Assembly (NCBI GenBank): GCA_946008205.1
Contig: CAMGAZ010000107.1
Coordinates: 1-5,651 of the forward strand
Length of the DNA stretch: 5,651 nucleotides
Reading direction: 5' to 3'
From: an uncultured Clostridium sp.
GTDB taxonomy: Bacteria > Bacillota > Clostridia > TANB77 > CAG-508
The translations under genes were made by a program, and so were the position numbers. Shown one piece after another: positions 1 through 5,238 of the stretch. Position 1 is the first letter of the stretch; each line of letters opens with the position of its first letter. The notes under the pieces are model-generated. The model worked only from the letters and a program-made list of their open reading frames with translations, did no database searches and was not told where the DNA came from.

Positions 1-42
1 AAGTGGCAAATTTTCTAATCAGACTATGCCGATAAATACTTT
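1..42 (+). other. possible upstream part of a broken coiled-coil gene
   Basis: In the frame of the downstream coiled-coil gene there is a TAA at 16-18. The codons between it and the ATG at 43 read SDYADKYF, which looks like ordinary protein rather than a leader. A second frame is open from the left edge (position 2) to a TAA at 92-94, reading SGKFSNQTMPINTL at its beginning, and a third frame is open from 3 to a TAA at 33-35. Nothing resembling a ribosome binding site or promoter is visible. The stretch may be the tail of an upstream coding region joined to the gene at 43 by a nonsense mutation or frameshift, or it may be an overlapping upstream gene end. The window is too short on this side to decide. 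Confidence 0.3.
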
Positions 43-1932
43 ATGCTGGCATCAACAAATGAAACCGATAATTCCCCAATGTTCTATTTATTAAAAAGAA
101 AAATAGAAGAACACAAAAGTAGAAGTAAAAAAGAAGGAACAATCTTCATTCCAATAAGCAATGAAGAATATTCGGAAACTATATTAAAGAAATCAGAGAT
201 AGAAGACTTAGAAAATTATTTATGGTATTTTACAAAAAATTGGCCCTCAATATATGAAGTTACAGATAAAGAAGGAAAGACCTTTTTACAAATAGTGGGA
301 GAAGCTGTTATATATGATAAAATGACTTGTCAATATAGAATAATACTTAAAGATAAAAAAGAAGCACTAAAACAATATAAATTAATAAAAGCATTATTCA
401 TATTAGCCTATGACTTACCAAATGAATATAAATTTCAGGTAAAAATTAGTGAAAATGGGGGAATTGATTTTTATTACAAAGATGAAAAAATCGAATATGA
501 TTCTTTAGCAGAATTTTTAAAGAAAGAGGCAATAAATAAGATAAAAGAAAATGATAAAATAAAAAATGCCACAAAAGAGATAAAAGCAGATATCAAAGAT
601 TTACAAAAGCAAGAGGAAGAGAAGAATAAAGAATATTTAAGAAAAGAAAAAGAAATTGTAACTTTTTTAGAATGTAAAAAAACTTTTGTAGGGAGAATAA
701 AGTATTTCTTTAAAGGGAAGAAAAGTAAAAAAGGACAAGAAATTTCTAAATATTCCGTTAATAAAGACAGAATGAAGGAAATTTTAAATCAAGATAAAGA
801 GACTAGTACGCACTATAAAGACGAGGAAATAGAATCTAGGAATTATACGGTTGAAGACATTATAAAAATAGGAAAAGAACTGGAAGACAATAGAAAAGAA
901 AATAAAAATTCAACAATGGATTTAAAAGCATTACAAAATAGAGTAAATAATTTAGAAAAGAAGATAAATAATGCAACAGAGTACCTTGACGAAATAGATA
1001 AGCACAAAAAGAGCATATTTGAATTTTGGAAGTATGCAAATAAAGATGAATCAAAAATGCTAGCAGAAGGGGAGAAACAAGAAGAAGTTAGTAATAAGCA
1101 AATTCTTAAAAAGACATTTGACTATGAGGAAGATATTGAAAGTTTAGCCAACAAAATAGATACTCAGCAAAGAGAGAAATTAACGCATCAAGAACAAGAT
1201 GCTCTATTTGCTTCGAACTTTGTATTAGATGGAATTAATATAGTATCAAAAACAAAATTATTAAAATCTGATGAGAATAAATTAGAAAGTTTATTGTCTG
1301 AGCTAAAAGACGATTATAAAAAAGACATAGATAAAATAGAAGAAAAAGATTTTGATATATTTGGAAACGTAAGTGAAGATAGAACAAAAATAAAAACATT
1401 AAAGAATAACAAACACAGAGAGTCAGAAAAAGATAAGTATAAAGTATTAAATGTCAACTTAAATACAGAAATAAATACTTTCATAGAAAAATTAAAAGAG
1501 CTAAGAAAAATTTTAATAGATGAATCAGAAAAAATAGAAGTACCATATGATATTTCGCTATACAAGGCAAGTAACGAGAAAATAGAGCCAGAAGGCTTCG
1601 ATAAATTTAACATAAATCCATTTGAAACATTGAATAATCTCGAAAAGATAGCTACATCAAAAGAAACATACTTATACAAAATTAATGTGCCAGAAGGAAC
1701 AAAATTAGTATTTTACTCTAATATAACATTCTTTGAAAATAACAATCAAACACTTCCTTTAGGAATGGACATATCTCAAGAAGGACTAATAAATTTGGAT
1801 TCATACAATTTAAAACTAAGGGATAAAGATGAATTCAACATAAATATAGCTAAAGACGAATTTAATAATCTTGTAAAGAAAGTTAAAGTATATGAATATA
1901 ATTTAGAACCAAAACAAATTAAAGAAGGATAA
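43..1932 (+). CDS. coiled-coil-rich cytoplasmic protein of unknown function, start uncertain
   Basis: I do not recognise a characterised family. The 629-residue reading is rich in Lys and Glu, has only two Cys (C96, C211), and shows no signal peptide or membrane segment, so it is probably cytoplasmic. Residues about 12-155 look like a mixed alpha/beta domain. Residues about 158-207 and 290-325 are strongly charged heptad-like helices typical of coiled coils. Between and after them are aromatic-basic blocks, CKKTFVGRIKYFFKGKK (211-227) and HKKSIFEFWKYANKDE (321-336). These stand out from the low-complexity surroundings and are probably conserved family motifs. A third helical stretch covers about 410-495. 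Residues about 540-625 look like a small beta-rich C-terminal domain (YLYKINVPEGTKLVFYSN, then a TLPLGMDI segment). No catalytic motif is visible: no Walker box and no nuclease or ART triad. The ATG at 43 and the next one at 79 both lack a Shine-Dalgarno sequence, so the true start may lie upstream and the gene may be truncated. Confidence 0.75.
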   Translation: MLASTNETDNSPMFYLLKRKIEEHKSRSKKEGTIFIPISNEEYSETILKKSEIEDLENYLWYFTKNWPSIYEVTDKEGKTFLQIVGEAVIYDKMTCQYRIILKDKKEALKQYKLIKALFILAYDLPNEYKFQVKISENGGIDFYYKDEKIEYDSLAEFLKKEAINKIKENDKIKNATKEIKADIKDLQKQEEEKNKEYLRKEKEIVTFLECKKTFVGRIKYFFKGKKSKKGQEISKYSVNKDRMKEILNQDKETSTHYKDEEIESRNYTVEDIIKIGKELEDNRKENKNSTMDLKALQNRVNNLEKKINNATEYLDEIDKHKKSIFEFWKYANKDESKMLAEGEKQEEVSNKQILKKTFDYEEDIESLANKIDTQQREKLTHQEQDALFASNFVLDGINIVSKTKLLKSDENKLESLLSELKDDYKKDIDKIEEKDFDIFGNVSEDRTKIKTLKNNKHRESEKDKYKVLNVNLNTEINTFIEKLKELRKILIDESEKIEVPYDISLYKASNEKIEPEGFDKFNINPFETLNNLEKIATSKETYLYKINVPEGTKLVFYSNITFFENNNQTLPLGMDISQEGLINLDSYNLKLRDKDEFNINIAKDEFNNLVKKVKVYEYNLEPKQIKEG

Positions 1933-1947
1933 AATAATATTTTTGGG

Positions 1948-1976
1948 GTATATGTTAAAAAGATTTTGACATATAC
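1948..1976. promoter_or_regulatory. operator-like palindrome upstream of deoB
   Basis: The arms GTATATGTTAAAA (1948-1960) and TTTTGACATATAC (1964-1976) are reverse complements over 12 of 13 positions, the exception being a T/G pair, around a 3-base centre AGA. The right arm contains the TTGACA box at 1966-1971. A further half-site, TGTATA at 1984-1989, is the exact inverse of TATACA at 1972-1977. No T-tract follows on either strand, which argues against an intrinsic terminator. It is therefore more likely a binding site for a transcription factor controlling deoB. The regulator is not identifiable from this window. Confidence 0.5.
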
Positions 1977-1991
1977 ATGATATTGTATAAT
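1966..1991 (+). promoter_or_regulatory. promoter-like boxes before deoB, short spacing
   Basis: A consensus TTGACA (1966-1971) and a consensus TATAAT (1986-1991) precede deoB, but only 14 bases separate them, against the usual 16-18. A transcript starting about 7 bases after the TATAAT would begin within or next to the AGGAGG ribosome binding site. Both boxes match well, so a promoter in this region is plausible. The exact pairing is doubtful, and the TATAAT may be a chance match in AT-rich DNA. Confidence 0.35.
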
Positions 1992-1992
1992 T

Positions 1993-1998
1993 AGGAGG
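1993..1998 (+). promoter_or_regulatory. ribosome binding site of deoB
   Basis: A consensus AGGAGG sits five bases before the ATG at 2004. It fixes the deoB start unambiguously and is the strongest Shine-Dalgarno sequence in the window. Confidence 0.9.
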
Positions 1999-2003
1999 TA
2001 TTA

Positions 2004-3182
2004 ATGATAAATAGAGTTATTATAATGGTACTTGATGGATTTGGAGTAGGAGAAGCTCCTGATGCAAAAAAATATGGAGACGAAGGTAGCAATACTCTAG
2101 CTGGTATATTTAATAATACTACATTAAATATACCAAATATGCAAAAAATGGGGATATATAACATAGACGGAGTGAATGTAGGAGAAAAAGTACAAAAAAC
2201 AATAGGTGCATATGGAAAAAATCAGGAACAAGCTGATGGAAAAAACAGCCCAGTAGGACATTGGGAAATGTCAGGATATATAAAGCATCCAGGATTCACA
2301 ACATATCCTAATGCTTTTCCTAAAAAGCTAATAGATGAATTTATAGATAAAACTGGAGTGAAAGGGATATTATGCAATGAAGTGGGCTCTGGTACAGAGA
2401 TACTTAAACGCTTTGGAGAAGAGCATATAAGAACAGGGTATCCTATAATATACACATCAGCGGATAGCGTGTTCCAAATTGCTGCACATGAAGATATAAT
2501 CCCAGTAGAAAAGTTATATGAAATCTGTAGAATAACGAGAGAAATGTTAGATAATCCGGAGTACAATATAGGAACAGTAATAGCAAGACCATTTGTTGGA
2601 GATAAGGCAGAAAACTTTACTAGAACATATAATAGAAGAGACTATGAATCTAGTACATTTGGAAGAACTATGCTAGATGTTATGTATGAAAACAACAAGG
2701 ACGTAATTGCTATAGGAAAGATAGAGGATTTATTCAGTGGTAGAGGAATAACTAAAGCAATACACACAAGTGGAAATGCAGATGGAATAGAGCAAACTAT
2801 AAATGAAATAGACAAAGAAACAGAAGGACTAATTTTTACAAATTTAGTAGATACTGATATGCTATATGGACATAGAAACGATATACAAGGATATGCTAAA
2901 GCCTTAGAATATTTTGATTCTAAGCTTCCAGAAATCATGAAAAAACTAAAAGACACAGACATGTTAATAATAACAGGTGACCATGGAAATGATCCAAGCA
3001 CGCCTAGTACAGATCACTCAAGAGAATATACTCCAATGTTAATATTTGGCAAAGATATAAAAGAAAATGTAAATCTTGGAACAAGAGAAACATTTGCGGA
3101 TATCTCGGCAACAATATTAGATATATTTAACTTACCAAAATTGAAAAATGGTATGAGCTTTAGAAATAAAATAATGAAATAG
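2004..3182 (+). CDS. deoB: phosphopentomutase
   Basis: A cytoplasmic, metal-dependent enzyme of the alkaline phosphatase superfamily that interconverts (deoxy)ribose 1-phosphate and 5-phosphate, linking nucleoside phosphorolysis to pentose phosphate metabolism. The 392 residues match the usual length of about 390-407. The N-terminus carries the metal-binding DGFGVGEAPDA segment (D11). The metal ligands line up with the family: D285 and H290 in VDTDMLYGHRND, D326 and H327 in GDHGNDP, and H338 in STDHSREY. The cap-domain signature YTSADSVFQIAAHE is at 150-163, followed by VIARPFVGD (192-200). The phosphorylated residue, Thr in the Escherichia coli and Bacillus enzymes (GKDTxxGHWE), is Ser82 here (GKNSPVGHWE), a conservative change. 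The start is set by the AGGAGG at 1993-1998. The gene stands alone: no purine nucleoside phosphorylase, deaminase or xerD neighbour is within view. A terminator begins directly after the TAG stop. Confidence 0.97.
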   Translation: MINRVIIMVLDGFGVGEAPDAKKYGDEGSNTLAGIFNNTTLNIPNMQKMGIYNIDGVNVGEKVQKTIGAYGKNQEQADGKNSPVGHWEMSGYIKHPGFTTYPNAFPKKLIDEFIDKTGVKGILCNEVGSGTEILKRFGEEHIRTGYPIIYTSADSVFQIAAHEDIIPVEKLYEICRITREMLDNPEYNIGTVIARPFVGDKAENFTRTYNRRDYESSTFGRTMLDVMYENNKDVIAIGKIEDLFSGRGITKAIHTSGNADGIEQTINEIDKETEGLIFTNLVDTDMLYGHRNDIQGYAKALEYFDSKLPEIMKKLKDTDMLIITGDHGNDPSTPSTDHSREYTPMLIFGKDIKENVNLGTRETFADISATILDIFNLPKLKNGMSFRNKIMK

Positions 3183-3227
3183 AAATAAAGAATAAGAGGA
3201 TTATTCCCCTTATTCTTTATTTTATAT
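3183..3227. terminator. bidirectional intrinsic terminator between deoB and the E2-like gene
   Basis: The arms AAATAAAGAATAAG (3183-3196) and CTTATTCTTTATTT (3209-3222) are perfectly complementary over 14 bp. After one A/C mismatch the stem continues with GGA/TCC and closes on a TTAT loop. On the plus strand the core stem is followed by the T-rich stretch 3216-3227. On the minus strand a T-rich stretch also follows (complement of about 3178-3189). The hairpin begins one base after the deoB stop and contains the stop codon of the convergent minus-strand gene, so it probably ends transcripts from both sides. Confidence 0.88.
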
Positions 3228-4068
3228 CAGTTTTTACAACAGCATGCTCTTCCAACAATTCAGGCTTTTTCAAGTATTTTGAAAGAAGTTTAAAAGAAGT
3301 TGCATAATAATATCCGTCACAAATTCTTTCGTCACCAACAAAAGCTATAGTAATGCATTTTTCCTCATGAATTTCGTCATCATCGTATACATAGCTTTTT
3401 TTCTTTTTTCCCATTGCAAAAAACATACTAGTAGTTCCAAAATTATATAGATGATGATAAATACTATCTATTCCCAAAGAACCAACATTAGTTAAAAACA
3501 CACTAGTATGAAATGGACTAGCAGAAATAATTGCTTTAGGCATAGCACCATATCTATCCAGAAAGCTTAATAACTTAATAGCAATCCTAATAGCTCCATT
3601 AGGAACTAAGCTAAGAGCTTTGGCTAAAGCATCGGTGTTATTGGAATTAGAATTATCTTTGTTTTTTTCTATTGCACTATCCAGTTTTTCTTTAATTTCA
3701 AAAATATTCTCGGTACCGTCAAAAGGCAACTTAATAGTGGTTTCTTGTCCTTCGTCAGAAAAATTTTTCTTTATTGCTAAAGAAACAAATATTTTGTTTC
3801 TAGCAAAGAGACTGCCATTCATAGCAAATCTATTTAAATAAGGCCTTTCTGCTAAAATTCTAACTAAAGCAGCGTAAATAATATTCATATAAGATAATTT
3901 AATACCTTCTTCTGCCTTTTTATCAATATAAGCATCCATATCTTTTAATATGATATCTTGCTTAAAATACACCTGTGCATCAGACCTATCCAACATTACA
4001 TTAGGTATAACTCTAAAAAATGGAGGAACAGTTTTTAATTTCCTACCATCACTTCTATGTCCAAACAT
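3217..4068 (-). CDS. stand-alone E2/CAT-fold acyltransferase-like protein, catalytic His replaced by Glu
   Basis: The 283-residue protein resembles the catalytic domain of 2-oxoacid dehydrogenase E2 components (dihydrolipoamide acyltransferase) and chloramphenicol acetyltransferase. The clearest match is the C-terminal half: FLTNVGSLGIDSIYHHLYNF (191-210) corresponds to the E2 'S-N-x-G-S-x-G-x-x-x-x-x-P' region, and GDERICDGYYYATSFKLL (245-262) to the final 'DHRxxDGaxxaxFL' motif. The catalytic His is Glu247, while D251-G252 are kept. A lipoyl domain, a peripheral subunit-binding domain and linkers are all absent, and no E1 or E3 gene is nearby. It is thus probably not a working dehydrogenase subunit. 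The substrate is unknown; it may be a divergent acyltransferase or a non-catalytic protein. The start at 4068 is supported by GGGAG eight bases upstream and a good promoter at 4099-4127. The fold is fairly certain, the function is not. Confidence 0.85.
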   Translation of the reverse strand: MFGHRSDGRKLKTVPPFFRVIPNVMLDRSDAQVYFKQDIILKDMDAYIDKKAEEGIKLSYMNIIYAALVRILAERPYLNRFAMNGSLFARNKIFVSLAIKKNFSDEGQETTIKLPFDGTENIFEIKEKLDSAIEKNKDNSNSNNTDALAKALSLVPNGAIRIAIKLLSFLDRYGAMPKAIISASPFHTSVFLTNVGSLGIDSIYHHLYNFGTTSMFFAMGKKKKSYVYDDDEIHEEKCITIAFVGDERICDGYYYATSFKLLSKYLKKPELLEEHAVVKTDIK

Positions 4069-4076
4069 TTTTAAAT

Positions 4077-4081
4077 CTCCC
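4077..4081 (-). promoter_or_regulatory. ribosome binding site of the E2-like gene
   Basis: On the minus strand GGGAG lies eight bases before the ATG at 4068-4066, supporting this start. No other in-frame start with a comparable site is visible. Confidence 0.7.
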
Positions 4082-4098
4082 TTTTATTTTATAAATAT

Positions 4099-4127
4099 AT
4101 TCTACAATGAATGTCGAATTTTGTCAA
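4099..4127 (-). promoter_or_regulatory. sigma-A-type promoter of the E2-like gene
   Basis: Read on the minus strand, a consensus TTGACA (4127-4122) and TAGAAT (4104-4099) are separated by exactly 17 bases. Transcription would start near 4092, leaving a leader of about 24 bases that contains the GGGAG site. Confidence 0.75.
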
Positions 4128-4212
4128 ACAAAATGGATAACTTGATATTTGGCTAAATTTATAAAAATATCCTTATCAACTATATAATAGAAATTTTATG
4201 AGAAGATTCTAC

Positions 4213-4240
4213 TTGAATTTCTAGCAATTTGAAGTATAAT
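4213..4240 (+). promoter_or_regulatory. sigma-A-type promoter of the radical SAM gene
   Basis: TTGAAT (4213-4218) and a consensus TATAAT (4235-4240) are 16 bases apart. The predicted start is near 4247, giving a leader of about 30 bases. A second TATAAT at 4245-4250 has no matching -35 box at a normal distance. Confidence 0.65.
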
Positions 4241-4277
4241 AGGATATAATCAATACTATTAGAAAGTAGGAAAATTT

Positions 4278-5162
4278 ATGCTAGAAAAATTAGAAAGTTG
4301 TGAGGCTTGTCCGTTCAAGTGTAAAGTAAATAGACTGAATGGACAAATAGGAAAATGCAAATGTAATGACAAAGTAAAAATAGATTTATACTCACTACAT
4401 TATTTTGAAGAACCATGCATAAGCGGAAAAGAAGGGTCTGGAACAGTATTTTTTTCAAATTGCAATTTGAACTGCATATATTGCCAAAACTATCAAATAA
4501 GTCAAGAAGGCAAAGGTTATGAGATTACTACAGAAGAACTTGCAAATATATTCTTAAAGCAACAGGCAAATGGAGCAAACAATATAAACTTAGTTACTCC
4601 AACGATGTATGTATATCAAATAATAGAAGCAATAAAAATTGCAAAATCAAAAGGGTTAGAATTGCCAATTATATATAACACAAATGGTTATGAAAATGTG
4701 GAAACTATAAGGGAATTAAAGGGATATGTTGACATCTATTTGCCAGATTTAAAATATTATTCTGATAAACTTGCCATCAAATATTCAAAAGCACCAAACT
4801 ACTTTAATATAGCGACTAAAGCAATACTTGAAATGATAAATCAAGTAGGAGTGCCAGAATTTGATAGCAATGGGATTATGAAAAAGGGAGTGATAATTAG
4901 GCATTTAGTATTACCTGGACATATACAAAATTCCAAACATATATTAAAGTGGTTAAAAGAAAATGTAGATAAAAAAGCATATGTAAGTGTAATGGCTCAA
5001 TATTTTCCAACATATAAAGCTAAGGATGATATATATATAAATAGAAAATTAAGCAACAAAGAATATCGTGAAATAGAGAATTATTTATATACATTAGACA
5101 TAGAAAATGGTTATATACAAGAATTGGGGAAGCATGAAGAAGAATATGTTCCTAATTTCTAA
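4278..5162 (+). CDS. PflX-like (COG1313) radical SAM protein
   Basis: A radical S-adenosylmethionine protein related to pyruvate formate-lyase activating enzymes; the 294 residues fit the COG1313/PflX family. The [4Fe-4S]-binding CxxxCxxC motif is C62, C66, C69 within GTVFFSNCNLNCIYCQNYQIS (start at 56). An N-terminal cysteine cluster (C8, C11, C15, C27, C29; CEACPFKCKVNR) is characteristic of this group and may bind another cluster or zinc. Other family segments are NINLVTPTMY (102-111), IIYNTNGYE (131-139), VDIYLPDLKYY (151-161), RHLVLPGH (208-215) and VSVMAQYFPTYKA (236-248). The fold should be a partial TIM barrel producing a 5'-deoxyadenosyl radical. The true substrate of this family is not known to me; no glycyl-radical enzyme is adjacent, so a role as pyruvate formate-lyase activase should not be assumed. 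The ATG at 4278 follows an imperfect AGTAGG site (4265-4270). Thioesterase coding begins 76 bases downstream with no clear terminator between, so partial co-transcription is possible. Confidence 0.93.
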   Translation: MLEKLESCEACPFKCKVNRLNGQIGKCKCNDKVKIDLYSLHYFEEPCISGKEGSGTVFFSNCNLNCIYCQNYQISQEGKGYEITTEELANIFLKQQANGANNINLVTPTMYVYQIIEAIKIAKSKGLELPIIYNTNGYENVETIRELKGYVDIYLPDLKYYSDKLAIKYSKAPNYFNIATKAILEMINQVGVPEFDSNGIMKKGVIIRHLVLPGHIQNSKHILKWLKENVDKKAYVSVMAQYFPTYKAKDDIYINRKLSNKEYREIENYLYTLDIENGYIQELGKHEEEYVPNF

Positions 5163-5192
5163 TTAAAAAATTTAATTGCAAAAACAAAATAT

Positions 5193-5222
5193 TTGAAATA
5201 TAATTAAATTACAGAATATAAT
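5193..5222 (+). promoter_or_regulatory. possible promoter of the thioesterase gene
   Basis: TTGAAA (5193-5198) and TATAAT (5217-5222) are 18 bases apart in the 76-base gap after the radical SAM gene. The predicted start, near 5229, would fall inside the AGAGG ribosome binding site (5228-5232), leaving almost no leader. The TATAAT may therefore be fortuitous, and read-through from the upstream gene is the alternative. Confidence 0.4.
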
Positions 5223-5238
5223 AGAAAAGAGGATATAA

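Noticed and set aside
16..18. TAA read through as a sense codon (stop-codon reassignment)
   Set aside because: The coiled-coil, E2-like and radical SAM genes all end naturally at TAA, so reassignment is not credible; an edge artefact, mutation or frameshift is more likely.
860..1679. Reverse-strand open frames within the coiled-coil gene (860-1054 and 1314-1679), rich in Phe, Leu and Ser
   Set aside because: They are the mirror of Lys/Glu-rich codons on the plus strand, lack ribosome binding sites and resemble no protein family.
2222..3001. Reverse-strand open frames inside deoB (2222-2566 and 2642-3001)
   Set aside because: deoB is unambiguous on the plus strand with all active-site residues; the reverse frames have no start signals or recognisable content.
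3620..4156. Plus-strand open frames overlapping the E2-like gene (3620-3841 and 3950-4156)
   Set aside because: They lie antisense to a recognisable protein with its own promoter and ribosome binding site and show no protein-like features.
4188..4223. 8-bp inverted repeat TAGAAATT/AATTTCTA around the -35 box of the radical SAM promoter
   Set aside because: The arms are short and AT-rich with a 20-base spacer and no supporting half-sites; too weak to call an operator.
5161..5210. Inverted repeats after the radical SAM gene (AATTAAA/TTTAATT at 5161-5177; AATTTAATT/AATTAAATT at 5169-5210)
   Set aside because: They consist only of A and T, are short and are not followed by a T-tract, so they are expected by chance at this composition and are not a credible terminator.
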